Shown here: piece after piece, positions 1 to 10,291 of the stretch
Layout of the letters: every line of letters starts with the position of its first letter
How positions within the stretch are numbered: the stretch's first letter is position 1
Source of the DNA: Methylomicrobium agile
Lineage (GTDB): Bacteria; Pseudomonadota; Gammaproteobacteria; Methylococcales; Methylomonadaceae
Direction: 5' to 3'
Assembly (NCBI RefSeq): GCF_000733855.1
Contig: NZ_JPOJ01000001.1
Span: 1,302,001-1,366,000, forward strand
Length of the DNA: 64,000 nt
Made by a program: the position numbers and the translations under genes
Notes under the pieces: generated by a model
Databases searched by the model: none
What the model was told of the DNA's origin: nothing
The model's input: only the letters and a program-made list of their open reading frames with translations

Positions 1-616
<616 letters not shown>

Positions 617-2107
617 TTAATGCTCATGCGCCGCGCCGGCCTTGCCCAGTTCCGCTTTCAATACGAAGCTGTTAGCCGCTGCATAATGTTCGCCGGCCGC
701 AAGCCCCTGCAAAACCTCAGCCCGGCTGGCATCGCGCCGCCCCAGCCGCAAGGGGCGCACTTCGAATTGGTCGCCGACCTGCACAAACACCGCTTCGGCA
801 TCGTGCCAGGTCTGCACGCCTTCGAGCATCACCGCGACCGGCACGGCGGCTTTTTCTTCAATGACTTCGATATTGACGAACAGGCCGGGACGCCAACGCT
901 GTTCCGGATTGTCGATATGCACGTGCCCAGGCGCCGAACGGGTTTGCTCACCGACCAAGGCGCCCAGATAGTCGATCGTCGCTTCGGCTTCCAAACCCAG
1001 TTCCGGCGCTTTGACGCGCACTTTCTGGCCGACATTGACCCGGTTCAAGTCGTTGGCCGGCACGCTGAAATTGCCCCACACTTGGCTCAGGTCGGCAATG
1101 ACCAAGACGGTGGCATCGGCTTGCACGGACTCGCCGACCACCAGATGTTTTTCAATCACGGTGCCGTTCAGCGGCGAGCGAAGTTCATAACGGGCCAGAT
1201 TGCCCGGGTATTTGCGAGGATCGGCCTCAAGGCCCAAAGCTTCCAACTGGTCCTTGGCCGTGGCCACAGCGATTTCAGCTTCCGCCAGTTGCGTTTTGGC
1301 CTGCAAATAATCCTGCTCGGCGGAAATCTTTTCCCGCCATAATTGGGCTTCGCGCCGGTACAACGAACGGGCCAGCTCCAAACGTTTGCGGGCGGTCGCC
1401 AGACGGCTTTTCAAATCCGCCAGGTCGCGGCTTTCCAGCACGGCCAGCACTTCTCCCCGAGCGACGGCTTCGCCCAGCTTTTTACGCGCGTCCACGACCA
1501 CACCGCCGACGCGGGGCACGACATGCGCAAAACGGTTCTGGTCGAATTCGATCGTGCCCGGCAATTTCAACACGCTTTCGATCTCGGCCGGCCCCGCCAT
1601 CTCGACCGTAATGCCGGCGCTTTTGAGGGAGGCCGGGGACAATTGCACCCGGCCTTCCACCTGGGAATAAGCGAATTGATAAGCGTTGCCGCCGAAACGC
1701 GCGTTGATGGCGGCATCGAAAGAGTGCGGCTCTTCCACGACCGTATCGCCGATCAGATAATCGGCTTCCGGTTTAAAACGGAAGGTCTCGCTGCGCCCGC
1801 CGAAACGATGCAAGGTGATGTCCGCTTGCACTTGTCCGGGCGGGAGCGGTTTTTCGTTCTGGTAAGGGTAAATGCGGAATTGCGGCGGAACGCCGGTTTC
1901 GTAGATCACGATTTCCAGCGCGAAACCGTTTTTCGTCAACAGCCAGCCGTGATGCGGGCCGCGCGGAAACGTTTCGCTTTGCCCGGCAGACCCGGCATGT
2001 TCCTCTTCATCGTTGGCGACCGGCGGCTTCAACGTGAGAATCATGCCGGCCAGCACGATGCCGGCAACGAACAGGCCGATGATGACGATTAAAGATTTTC
2101 GATTCAT
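617..2107 (-). CDS. RND efflux periplasmic adaptor subunit (CusB/CzcB type)
   Basis: Membrane-fusion protein of 496 aa linking the RND pump to the outer-membrane channel. One N-terminal membrane anchor (residues 5-27) precedes an extra N-terminal domain at about 45-150, as in CusB/CzcB proteins. A lipoyl/barrel-sandwich half motif (GGVVVDARKKLGEAVARGEV, about 200-220) leads into a long coiled-coil hairpin (about 228-290). The second lipoyl half, beta-barrel and membrane-proximal domains follow. The gene overlaps the upstream TolC-type gene by 4 bp (ATGA), which indicates translational coupling, and sits just before the permease. No dedicated methionine-rich metal motif stands out, so the substrate is uncertain. 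Confidence 0.92.
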   Translation of the reverse strand: MNRKSLIVIIGLFVAGIVLAGMILTLKPPVANDEEEHAGSAGQSETFPRGPHHGWLLTKNGFALEIVIYETGVPPQFRIYPYQNEKPLPPGQVQADITLHRFGGRSETFRFKPEADYLIGDTVVEEPHSFDAAINARFGGNAYQFAYSQVEGRVQLSPASLKSAGITVEMAGPAEIESVLKLPGTIEFDQNRFAHVVPRVGGVVVDARKKLGEAVARGEVLAVLESRDLADLKSRLATARKRLELARSLYRREAQLWREKISAEQDYLQAKTQLAEAEIAVATAKDQLEALGLEADPRKYPGNLARYELRSPLNGTVIEKHLVVGESVQADATVLVIADLSQVWGNFSVPANDLNRVNVGQKVRVKAPELGLEAEATIDYLGALVGEQTRSAPGHVHIDNPEQRWRPGLFVNIEVIEEKAAVPVAVMLEGVQTWHDAEAVFVQVGDQFEVRPLRLGRRDASRAEVLQGLAAGEHYAAANSFVLKAELGKAGAAHEH

Positions 2108-3486
2108 TTCAAGTCCTCGTTGACAGCGCCGCCGATCAGCCGCTCAAGGTCGGCAAGATTTTGATGGTAGGCGACCAGAGCGCGTAGATATTGGCCTTTG
2201 GCGTTAAACAGCGTGCGCTGGGTGTCCAAAACGTCCAGCAAGGCGAATTTTCCGAGACGGTAGCCTTTTTGCACGGCCTGATAGGCGCTTGCGGCCTGCG
2301 GTAGAATCGTGAGCCGGAAAGTTTCGATTTCGGCGCGGACGGCATCGAGATTCAAGTAAGTGGTATTCAGTTCGGTGCCGACGCGGACTTCGGCGGATTG
2401 CAGCTCGTCGGCCGTTTTGCTGTGGCGCCGTTCCGCCGCCTGAATGTTGCCCTGATTCCGATCGAAGACCGGCAACGGCAGGGAAACGCCCACATTGACG
2501 ACATAGTCTTGATTCGCCAGGTAATTGCTGCCGCCGAACGTCACGGTCAGATCGGGAATGGCTTTGGTTTTTTCCGATTGCACCAGCGCTTGCTGTTGCG
2601 ACAGTTCGGACGCCCAACGGCTGAGTTCCGGGCTTTGCGTCAGCCGGTCGGTCAACGACTGCAACGACGGCAGCGTTTTGATGGCTTCGAGATCCCCCCG
2701 GACGGTTGAAAACTCCGGCTTCGTGCTGCCCCAATAGGCGGCCAGCTTTTTCTTGGCCGCCTCCAGTTCCCGCTCGGTGCGCAGCATTTCACTTTGGGTC
2801 GTTGCCAACGCCACGGCAACGCGGGTTTCTTCAATCGGCGACACCTTGCCGGCTTTGACTTGGTTGCCGACCGTGTCGACGACTTGTTGCGCCAGTTGCT
2901 GCGAATGCCGCGCAAGATCGGTGCGAGCTTGTGCGCCCAGCACCTCGATAAACGCCTGCGCCGCACTGGCCAATACGGTCACGCGCTTGATTTCATACGC
3001 CCAATTCGCCACCTCCCGGCCGGCTTCCGCGACCTGGATGCGGGCGGCGCGCTTGCCGCCCAGTTCGATCAATTGGCTGAGTTGCAGCGTGACGGCATCG
3101 CCGTCGAAACCTTTGGCGGCGCTGTTGGCGAAATTCGCCGCACTGGCGCCGAACACCGGGTTTGGAAACAGCCCGGCTTGCAGCGCGAGGGCTTCCTGCG
3201 CACGGACTTCCTCGGAAAAGGCCGCCAAATCCGGGTTGCCGGTCAGCGTTCGGGCAAGCGCCTGTTGCAGTGTCAGGCGGTTGCCGGCAACCGCCGGCTG
3301 TTGATGGCCGGGACGATGAATCGGTAAGGGCGCTGGCCCATTCGTATCCGGTGCCTCTGGCGAGGCCAGTGCGTTAAACGATACGCTGGACGACAGCAAA
3401 ATCGCCGCCAGTTTCCCGGCAGCCGTGGGATTGTCAAAGAAAAACACGGAGGGTCTCCCAAAAATTGTAAGACTATTTTCCGCCAA
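2104..3486 (-). CDS. TolC-family outer-membrane efflux protein (CzcC type)
   Basis: Outer-membrane channel component of 460 aa for the metal RND system. A hydrophobic N-terminal segment (about residues 25-42, ending in NALASPE) looks like a signal peptide. The mature part is mostly helical with two repeated OEP domains, for example RLTLQQALARTLTGNPDLA near the N-terminus and the paired repeat later (LPLPVFDRNQGNIQAAERR). It is the first gene of the three-gene efflux operon and overlaps the adaptor by 4 bp. No metal-responsive regulator is visible next to it. The 55-bp upstream gap to the small secreted protein leaves open whether they are cotranscribed. Confidence 0.92.
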   Translation of the reverse strand: MAENSLTIFGRPSVFFFDNPTAAGKLAAILLSSSVSFNALASPEAPDTNGPAPLPIHRPGHQQPAVAGNRLTLQQALARTLTGNPDLAAFSEEVRAQEALALQAGLFPNPVFGASAANFANSAAKGFDGDAVTLQLSQLIELGGKRAARIQVAEAGREVANWAYEIKRVTVLASAAQAFIEVLGAQARTDLARHSQQLAQQVVDTVGNQVKAGKVSPIEETRVAVALATTQSEMLRTERELEAAKKKLAAYWGSTKPEFSTVRGDLEAIKTLPSLQSLTDRLTQSPELSRWASELSQQQALVQSEKTKAIPDLTVTFGGSNYLANQDYVVNVGVSLPLPVFDRNQGNIQAAERRHSKTADELQSAEVRVGTELNTTYLNLDAVRAEIETFRLTILPQAASAYQAVQKGYRLGKFALLDVLDTQRTLFNAKGQYLRALVAYHQNLADLERLIGGAVNEDLK

Positions 3487-3541
3487 TCCGGGGCGGAAAA
3501 AGACGAACCGCCCGAAGACGGATAAGATTTTGAGAGTTGGC

Positions 3542-4060
3542 TTAAATCAAAAGGACGACGCAGCGTCTTAGGGCAGGATTCGACGAAATGGGATTGTTCG
3601 TCGTGAAGAGGCGATAAGGGTTTAAGAGGGCCGATTGAAGTACGGCAATCAACAAGACGGCGGCGGCCGTCAGGGCCCAGCCGATGTCGATGAGATGCTG
3701 CAGTATCGGTTCAAGCGTGTAATGGCCACCCTGGTCTTTCTCGCCGACGGGCAAATCGAGACAAGGCTTGACCTGATCAGGGCCTTGCAGATTGAAAACC
3801 GGCGGCTTCTGTTGCAAAGAACTGGAGCCGGCATGAGCCGAAACAACGGCTTGATGAGCTTCCCGAGGAGCGCCGGACGGGATTAACGACTCCCGCGTAT
3901 GATCGTGGCCTGCCCGTTCCACCGCGACATGACCGTTCTGGCCGAAACACAAGACAAAAGGAGACAAGGCGCCATAGCCGAAAAACAGCTGGCAAATCAG
4001 CGCGACAAGCACATAGCTTGCAATTGATTTGGATAAAGCGTTTCGGCTACGGATTTGCAT
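3542..4060 (-). CDS. small secreted/membrane protein upstream of metal-efflux operon, unknown function
   Basis: 172 aa, not assigned to a named family. An N-terminal hydrophobic segment (about residues 14-38, VLVALICQLFFGYG) could be a signal anchor. A polar stretch with scattered His residues follows, then a CLDLPVG motif near residue 100, and a second hydrophobic segment at about 128-150 (ALTAAAVLLIAVLQSALL). It points the same way as the tolC-adaptor-cusA operon and lies 55 bp upstream. Small proteins with a C-L-D-L/I-P motif often sit at the head of czc/cus operons, so a role in metal sensing or periplasmic handling is a reasonable but unproven inference. Confidence 0.7.
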   Translation of the reverse strand: MQIRSRNALSKSIASYVLVALICQLFFGYGALSPFVLCFGQNGHVAVERAGHDHTRESLIPSGAPREAHQAVVSAHAGSSSLQQKPPVFNLQGPDQVKPCLDLPVGEKDQGGHYTLEPILQHLIDIGWALTAAAVLLIAVLQSALLNPYRLFTTNNPISSNPALRRCVVLLI

Positions 4061-4916
4061 TATCCGATTATTTCATCAAATGAGAGGGACATCAAGTAGG
4101 CGGCTTTTCTCGTCAGCCCGCTAAAGCACAGAGCAACCAGCCATTCTATATGGTGTCAGAGGGGCTGCATTGAGTGGCGATGCCCAACGGTTTTCCGCCG
4201 CGACAAACGGTTTATGGCCATGTCGGGCAATGGAATAAACGCGGCGTATGGGCCAGGAGAGAACGGCCGCAATCACTTGCTGCTCGGAAACCTTGCACAA
4301 GCCTTTACGCACCGCCATGTTAAAAATTACGCATGCAAAATGCGTTTAATGTTTTGCCGGACAGCTTCTTTAGCGTACGATTTTTTCCGAATTCCGTCCG
4401 TGCTTACCCCATAAAGAAAAAAGACCCGGACCCTCCGCATTGCACGGCACATCCGGGTTGAAGACATTGATCGAGAGCATTCGAAAAAATACTTTGAACA
4501 ATGAAAGGGCCACGTATCGGTTTAAGCGAGTGAGAGAAGCATGGCATCGCTCGGGTAGGGAAATGCGCTATCCCATTCCTTTCCCTACAGGTAGCGCCGA
4601 ACATAGCCATGACATCAATCATTAAGCACATAGCATGCCAGAAAATAGGCGTTGCTGACGGTCCGGTATCTTGCGAAAGGGCTTATTTTCCGCGAACAAT
4701 CCGATGCCGTCTCCCGGGTAAAGCTGTTTTTTTGCCGGCGCCGAAGCCATCGACCCGGCCGCGAGGCAGCCCTTTTCGATCGGACCGATCACCGCTGTGT
4801 CAAATGCCGCATCATTTTTCCATATTTTGTTCAATGCAGGCGCCTAAAAGGCGGCTTGGCGCCGAACCAGGTCATATGCCACAAAATGGATGCGTTAATT
4901 GACATAGCGCAATTGG
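4061..4916. other. 856-bp gap without a supported gene
   Basis: Several short open frames occur on both strands here (up to about 97 codons), but none has a recognisable motif, a good ribosome site or consistent codon bias. The only structure noted is a weak terminator-like hairpin at 4412-4458. No tRNA cloverleaf was seen. Confidence 0.5.
4412..4458 (-). terminator. possible rho-independent terminator
   Basis: On the minus strand ACCCGGA (4458-4452) can pair with TCCGGGT (4430-4424), with a possible CCG/CGG pair inside the loop, followed by a T-rich run (4423-4412). It could end transcripts from glnE, but it lies about 460 bp beyond the glnE stop and the loop is long. Confidence 0.35.
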
Positions 4917-7811
4917 CTATGCCTCCATGATTTGCCGCCACAACAGCCCGACCTGCTCGCTCAACTCCGCCGCCTCGGGTTGGCCGATTTCCGCGCGCTC
5001 GTCCTGCAGAACCAGCTTGTGGCCGTAATCGCGGTAAGCGCAATAGGCCGCCTTGAGCGTTTCGGCATCTGCTCCGGACAAAAATCCGGCCTCCGCCAGA
5101 CCGTCCAGTTGCCTGATATTGTCGGTGTAGGTCGTCAGGGAAGGATGATCTGCCGCCTGGCTCAACACCCCGTACTGCACGAGGAACTCGATGTCCGCGA
5201 TGCCGCCCTTGCTCTGCTTGAGGTCGAATTTTCCGTTTTCCCTGGGCGTCAGCGCGGCGCGCATTTTTTCGCGCATCTCGCGGACTTCTTTTTTTAACGC
5301 CTCGGCATCCCTCGGCAAACTCAGGATTGCGTGCCGCACCGCTTCGTATTTCGCTTTCAGCCGCGGATCGCCGGCGATGAAACGGCCCCGCACCAGCGCC
5401 TGGCGCTCCCATGTCCATGCCTGGTTTTTCTGGTAATCTTCATAGCCATTGATGTGGCACACCAACAAACCGGAGTCGCCGTTGGGCCGAAGGCGCATGT
5501 CGACTTCGTAGAGCACGCCGGACAGCATCCGGGTATCGAGGATGTGCCGGACCCGCTGGCCGAGCCTGCCGTAAAACTGGATGGCCGAAATCGGCTTGTT
5601 CCCCGAAGTCGACGCATTGCCGTCCGCGCAGTCGTAGATGAATACCAGATCGAGGTCGGAGCCGTAGCCGAGCTCGATACCGCCGAACTTGCCAAGGCCG
5701 ATGACGCCGAATCCGGTGCGTTCGCCGTCGCTGCCGGGCGGATGGCCGTGCTTCTGCGCGAGCGCCCGCCAGGCGCATTCGACGGTTTTTTCGACGATGC
5801 TTTCGGCGATATAGGTCAGGTAGTCGCTGACCACCATCAGGGGCACCGCGCCCATCAAATCGGCGGCCGCGACCTTCAGCACCTGCTGCTGCTTGAACTG
5901 GCGGAGCAGAATCATCGCCTGCTCCATTTCCTCCACGCCGACCGCTTGCAGCAGCCGGTCCAACTGTTCGGCGAGATCCTGTTTCTTCAGCGGCGCGAAC
6001 AGCGTCCGGGCGTCGATCAGCTCGTCGAACACCACCGGGTATTGCGCCAGATAGCGGCAGATCCAGGAACTGGCGGCGGCCAACCGGAGCAGCAGCGCCA
6101 GGGCTTGCGGGTTTTCGGACAGCAAGGCCAGGTAAACGTTTCGGCCCGCGACCGCGGCAAAGATGTCCAGCACCCGTTTGAACACTTCATCAGGCCGCTC
6201 GAATTCGCGCATCGCCTCCAGCACTTGCGGCATCAGGCGGTCCAGGACGCCGGCGCCTTTCGCGGTCAGCCGGCGCACCGCCGCCGAAGCCTTGAATTCC
6301 CTGAGGCTTTCGCGAGTCGCCTCGGGATCGGTAAAACCGCAGGCCGCGAGCCGTTCGGCATCTTCGCCGCTCCCGTTCCAGATCAGCCGGCCGGCTTCCC
6401 GATGATTCTCCTGCCTGGACAGTGAAAACACTTGGTCGAACACTTCGTGCACGGCTTTTCTGACCCGGTCCAGCTCCTGTTTAAACGCATCCCAGCCGGA
6501 AAAACCGAGCGAATAGGCCAGCGCCGCGCGGGCCTCGGGCGATACCGGCAGATCGTGCGCCTGCCTGTCCTGGTATTCCTGAATGTGGTTTTCGACGATG
6601 CGCAGGAACACGTAGGACTTTTGCAACTGACCGGCGTCTTCGGCGGTCAGCAGATTCAATTCGCCGAGGCGTTTCAGCACCGCCAGGATGCCGCGCTGCT
6701 GCAGCGACTTTTCCTTGCCGCCGCGGATCAACTGAAACGCCTGGCCGATGAATTCGATCTCTCTGATCCCGCCCGGTCCGAGCTTGACGTTTTCCATCCG
6801 GTCCTTGCGTTTCAATTCCTGGGTAATCTGCTGCTTCAGCGAGCGCAATTCCTCGAACGCGCCGTAATCGAGATAGCGCCGGTAAACGAAGGGCTGCAGC
6901 ATCGCCATCAACTGACTGCCGGCCTTGAAGTCGCCCGCCACCTGCCTCGCCTTGATCATCGCGTAGCGTTCCCATTCGCGCGCCTGGGTCAGGTAGTAGT
7001 TTTCCATCCCGTCGAAGGTCATGATCACCGCGCCGCTGTCGCCGTAAGGCCGCAACCGGATGTCGGTCCGGAACACGAAACCGTCCACGGTCATGTCGTC
7101 GAGCACCCGCACCAGGCTCTGGCAGAGGCGGGTAAAAAATTCGCCGTAGCTGGTTTCCTTGCGGTCCGGCAGCACGCCTTCTTCCGGAAAGGCGAAAATC
7201 AGGTCGATGTCGGACGAATAGTTCAGCTCGTAGGCGCCGAGCTTGCCCATCCCGAGCACGACGATCTGCTGGGGGCTGCCGTCCTTCAGCAGCGGCGCGC
7301 CGCGCTTGGCGGTCGCCTGCCGGTACAGGAAATCGAGCGCGTACTGGACGCAGGCGTCCGCCAGCAGCGACAGGTCCATCAGGGTTTCCGGCAGCTCCGA
7401 CCAGCCGGCCAGATCGCGCCAGGCGATCCGCACCATCTCGCGGTTGCGGAATTTCCGGAGCCCGGCCATCAGCGCACTCTCGGAATCGGGGTCCAACGCG
7501 TCCAGCCTGGCCTTGTAACAGTCGGCCGGATAAGCGCGCGTCAGGTCGCCGGAATCGGCCAGATCGATCAGCAGTTCCGGACGTTTGCAGCACTGTTCGG
7601 CGACAAACGCGCTGCCACACCAGACTTTCGGCAGCGATGCCGCCACCTCGGGCAGATCGGGCATCTTCAGGTTCAGCTCGGCCAGCCGTTCGGTGATTTT
7701 CTGCAGATTGGCGGCATGCGCGGCTTGTAATTCGGACGGAACGGCGAGGGCGGATTCGGCGTGATTCATGGGCGGCTCGATAGGAATTTTGAAACGGGAC
7801 ATAATAACCAT
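4917..7811 (-). CDS. glnE: bifunctional glutamine synthetase adenylyltransferase/adenylyl-removing enzyme
   Basis: Attaches AMP to, or removes it from, glutamine synthetase in response to PII and glutamine, setting nitrogen assimilation. The protein is 964 aa from the first ATG, close to the usual ~950. Two nucleotidyltransferase half-modules are clear. The N-terminal adenylyl-removase site is GMGKLGAYELNYSSDIDLIF (about 192-211) and the C-terminal transferase site is GLGKFGGIELGYGSDLDLVF (about 698-717), each followed by its own GlnD-PII-type linker domain. Alternative starts at 7802 and 7769 (MNHAESALAV) are possible because no start has a strong Shine-Dalgarno sequence; 7769 fits the family N-terminus best. 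It is not in an obvious operon. Confidence 0.97.
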   Translation of the reverse strand: MVIMSRFKIPIEPPMNHAESALAVPSELQAAHAANLQKITERLAELNLKMPDLPEVAASLPKVWCGSAFVAEQCCKRPELLIDLADSGDLTRAYPADCYKARLDALDPDSESALMAGLRKFRNREMVRIAWRDLAGWSELPETLMDLSLLADACVQYALDFLYRQATAKRGAPLLKDGSPQQIVVLGMGKLGAYELNYSSDIDLIFAFPEEGVLPDRKETSYGEFFTRLCQSLVRVLDDMTVDGFVFRTDIRLRPYGDSGAVIMTFDGMENYYLTQAREWERYAMIKARQVAGDFKAGSQLMAMLQPFVYRRYLDYGAFEELRSLKQQITQELKRKDRMENVKLGPGGIREIEFIGQAFQLIRGGKEKSLQQRGILAVLKRLGELNLLTAEDAGQLQKSYVFLRIVENHIQEYQDRQAHDLPVSPEARAALAYSLGFSGWDAFKQELDRVRKAVHEVFDQVFSLSRQENHREAGRLIWNGSGEDAERLAACGFTDPEATRESLREFKASAAVRRLTAKGAGVLDRLMPQVLEAMREFERPDEVFKRVLDIFAAVAGRNVYLALLSENPQALALLLRLAAASSWICRYLAQYPVVFDELIDARTLFAPLKKQDLAEQLDRLLQAVGVEEMEQAMILLRQFKQQQVLKVAAADLMGAVPLMVVSDYLTYIAESIVEKTVECAWRALAQKHGHPPGSDGERTGFGVIGLGKFGGIELGYGSDLDLVFIYDCADGNASTSGNKPISAIQFYGRLGQRVRHILDTRMLSGVLYEVDMRLRPNGDSGLLVCHINGYEDYQKNQAWTWERQALVRGRFIAGDPRLKAKYEAVRHAILSLPRDAEALKKEVREMREKMRAALTPRENGKFDLKQSKGGIADIEFLVQYGVLSQAADHPSLTTYTDNIRQLDGLAEAGFLSGADAETLKAAYCAYRDYGHKLVLQDERAEIGQPEAAELSEQVGLLWRQIMEA

Positions 7812-7909
7812 AAAATAAAGCGCAATATAGATTGATCGCCGGAACCGGGCATCCGTGCGGCGATGCTTTCTGCCCCATCGATTTTAAATCGGTTTATAAA
7901 TGGACGACT

Positions 7910-8311
7910 ATGCGCGACAGCAACGGGACGGCATCCGGCGACGGCCAGGATTACCTCCTCATGATTTTGACCAAGACCCGCAACGACAAGCAACTTGCTT
8001 TCACGATATTCGCGCAATTGTTCGCCGAACTGCCGGAGCAGTTGGAGACCATCCAGAACGCGCTCAACCGCCGGCAATACGACCAGGCCCGGCAAATCAC
8101 CCACAAGCTGCACGGCTCGCTGAGTTTTTGCGGCCTCGAAAACATTCGGAGGCGAGCCCACAATCTCGAACGGAGCCTGGCCGACAACGAATTGGGCGCG
8201 ATCAGCCGCTATTGGTTTCAACTGCAGCAGGGCATATTCGATTTTACCGATCAACAGCAGGCGCTGCTGGAGGCCCTGTCCGAGGAAAAGGCTTTGCCGC
8301 CTCTCGAATGA
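7910..8311 (+). CDS. HPt (histidine phosphotransfer) domain protein
   Basis: 133 aa from the ATG at 7910. The open frame extends upstream to 7832, but that part lacks family similarity and the shorter start gives a normal HPt length. The motif ARQITHKLHGSLSFCGL (about 63-79) carries the phospho-acceptor His in the HxLxG context typical of HPt four-helix bundles. It would relay phosphate between a hybrid kinase and a response regulator in the cytoplasm. No kinase or regulator gene lies next to it, so its partners are unknown. It is divergent from glnE, with a short shared upstream region. Confidence 0.75.
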   Translation: MRDSNGTASGDGQDYLLMILTKTRNDKQLAFTIFAQLFAELPEQLETIQNALNRRQYDQARQITHKLHGSLSFCGLENIRRRAHNLERSLADNELGAISRYWFQLQQGIFDFTDQQQALLEALSEEKALPPLE

Positions 8312-8400
8312 AGCGCTCCGCCGCGCCTGCTCGTAAAAAAACCGGGCGTTCCAGTTAAACCGCCCTGAACGATTCAAAACCTCCGCCACTACAACGATTC

Positions 8401-9279
8401 ATGCCACACTCACTCCCTATTCTCGGCTTCATCGGCATCGGCCTGATGGGCAAACCGATGACGCTGCGGCTGCTGCAGCACGGCTTCCGGGTCAACGTCT
8501 GGAACCGCAGCCCGGCGAAACTCCAGCCCGTGATCGCCGCCGGCGCAGCCGCGATGCCGGACATCGCGGCGCTGGTGCGCGCTTCCGACGTGGCGATTAT
8601 CTGCCTGGCCGACACGCCGGCGGTCGAATGGGCGCTCCATCACGGCATCCTGAATCACGGAGCGCCGGACAAGCTGGTAATCGACCTGTCCAGCATCGAC
8701 CCGAACCGCACCCGTGCGTTTGCGGCCGCGCTGCACGACCACTGCGGGATGGGCTGGGTCGATGCGCCGGTATCGGGCGGCGTGAGCGGCGCCGAACAGG
8801 GCTCGCTCGCGATCATGGCCGGCGGCGAACCCGCCCATATCGAGATCGCCCGCGAGATGCTAAAGCCGCTGTACAAGCAACTGACTCACATGGGCCCGGT
8901 CGGCAGCGGCCAGATCACCAAAATCTGCAACCAGATGATTGTAAGCTGCAACATGCTGGTGATCGCGGAAATGATCGCGCTGGCGAAGCAGGCCGGCGTC
9001 GAGGCGGAGAAAATTCCGGCGGCGCTGGCCGGCGGCTTTGCGGACTCGAAGCCGCTGCAGATCGCCGGCCCCGAAATGGCGCTCGAACAATTCGAGCCGG
9101 TCAAATGGCGCGTGAAGACTTTATTGAAAGACTTGCAGATGGCGGCCGAGCTGGCCAAGCAAACCGGAAACGCGTTGCCGATGTCCGGGCTCGCCGCGCA
9201 GCTGATGCAGTTGCACGGCAGCCACGGCTATCTGGAGCAGGATCCGGCCACCCTGATCAAACTTTACAGGAAAGACTGA
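8401..9279 (+). CDS. glxR: 2-hydroxy-3-oxopropionate (tartronate semialdehyde) reductase family protein
   Basis: NAD(P)-dependent beta-hydroxyacid dehydrogenase of 292 aa. It has an N-terminal Rossmann motif (GFIGIGLMGKPM, residues 9-20), the substrate-binding signature DAPVSGGVSGAEQGS (about 121-135), and the catalytic Lys at residue 174 in GSGQITKICNQM. It would reduce tartronate semialdehyde to D-glycerate. The next gene, hydroxypyruvate isomerase, overlaps it by one base (TGATG), which supports a glyoxylate/glycerate role, since Hyi interconverts hydroxypyruvate and tartronate semialdehyde. No glyoxylate carboligase is present in the window. A related 3-hydroxyisobutyrate dehydrogenase activity cannot be excluded. 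Confidence 0.88.
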   Translation: MPHSLPILGFIGIGLMGKPMTLRLLQHGFRVNVWNRSPAKLQPVIAAGAAAMPDIAALVRASDVAIICLADTPAVEWALHHGILNHGAPDKLVIDLSSIDPNRTRAFAAALHDHCGMGWVDAPVSGGVSGAEQGSLAIMAGGEPAHIEIAREMLKPLYKQLTHMGPVGSGQITKICNQMIVSCNMLVIAEMIALAKQAGVEAEKIPAALAGGFADSKPLQIAGPEMALEQFEPVKWRVKTLLKDLQMAAELAKQTGNALPMSGLAAQLMQLHGSHGYLEQDPATLIKLYRKD

Positions 9280-10052
9280 TGCTGCGTTTTTCGGCCAACC
9301 TGAGCCTGCTGTTCACCGAAGTCGAATTGATCGACCGTTTCGCGGCCGCGCGTGCGGCCGGCTTTCGCGCGGTCGAAATCCAGTTCCCCTATGAACTCGA
9401 AGCCGAGACGATTCGGCGAAAACTGGACGAGCACGATCTCCAACTGGTCCTGTTCAACGTGCCGGCCGGCGACTTGCTGCAAGGCGGCGAAGGGCTGGCC
9501 TGCGTGCCGGAAAAACAGACCCGGTTCCGGGAAGCGCTCGCGCTGGCGGTCGGTTATGCGCAAGTGCTGCGGCCCGCCGCGATCAACGTATTGCCCGGCC
9601 GCTGCCTCGATCCCTCGCGCCTAGACGCCTACCTTGCCACTTTCAAACGCAATCTGTGCCTGACCGCCGACATGTTCAAGCCTTTGGGCGTCAAAACGGT
9701 GTTCGAAGCGATCAACAGCCTCGACATGCCCGGCTTTATTATCGACACGAGCGCGAAGCTGCTGGCGGTGCAGGACGAACTGCAGCGGGCGGATATCTGC
9801 CTGCAATACGACATTTACCACATGCTCAGGATGGGCGAGGATCCGGCCGCGTTTATCGCGGAACATGCCGGCCGCATCGGCCATATCCAGTTCGCCGATT
9901 GCCCCGGACGGGGGCAGCCCGGCTCCGGCGAGGCCGATTGGACGGCGCTGTTTTCGGCGATCGACCGGTCGGGATACGGCGGCTGGGTTGGCGCGGAATA
10001 CAAACCTATCGGCGAGACTTCCGCAAGCTTCGGCTGGCTGAATTATGCTTGA
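9279..10052 (+). CDS. hyi: hydroxypyruvate isomerase
   Basis: TIM-barrel sugar-isomerase-fold enzyme of 257 aa, the normal length for Hyi. It converts hydroxypyruvate to tartronate semialdehyde. Start chosen at 9279 because MLRFSANLSLLF matches the family N-terminus and overlaps the glxR stop (TGATG), giving coupled translation; the longer open frame starting at 8628 is an out-of-frame shadow of glxR. Family features include NLSLLFTEVELIDRF, EAINSLDMPGFII (about 146-158) with a metal-ligand Glu, LQYDIYHMLRMGED and HIQFADCPGRGQPGSGEADW near the C-terminus, including the Asp/His metal ligands. Confidence 0.93.
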   Translation: MLRFSANLSLLFTEVELIDRFAAARAAGFRAVEIQFPYELEAETIRRKLDEHDLQLVLFNVPAGDLLQGGEGLACVPEKQTRFREALALAVGYAQVLRPAAINVLPGRCLDPSRLDAYLATFKRNLCLTADMFKPLGVKTVFEAINSLDMPGFIIDTSAKLLAVQDELQRADICLQYDIYHMLRMGEDPAAFIAEHAGRIGHIQFADCPGRGQPGSGEADWTALFSAIDRSGYGGWVGAEYKPIGETSASFGWLNYA

Positions 10053-10095
10053 TGACCGGTACGGTATTGGGCACCATTATCCGAATAAGTAAACT

Positions 10096-10204
10096 GTAGG
10101 ATGTGCCGACGTCAGGAGGCGCACCGAGTGCCCTTCAGGGTATCGATCGCGAACGATATCCTGAAGGGCTCTTGATGCGCTTCGCTTCGTTCAGCACATC
10201 CTAC
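10096..10204. repeat. palindromic intergenic repeat (GTAGGATGTGC ... GCACATCCTAC)
   Basis: Terminal inverted repeats GTAGGATGTGC and GCACATCCTAC bound a 109-bp unit. An internal inverted pair (CCCTTCAGGGTATCG near 10131 and CGATATCCTGAAGGG near 10153) makes it a nested palindrome. It looks like a REP/MITE-type element and codes for nothing. Confidence 0.75.
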
Positions 10205-10291
10205 GCATCTTTAATCTGCTGGGATGTAGGAAGCAACTTCATGTCTGGTAAGATAAACCCATCGATACCGGATGGAAATTCGAGGCAGACC

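Noticed and set aside
4121..4902. Several short frames between the metal-efflux operon and glnE
   Set aside because: No motif, no good ribosome sites, and overlapping frames on both strands with similar lengths.
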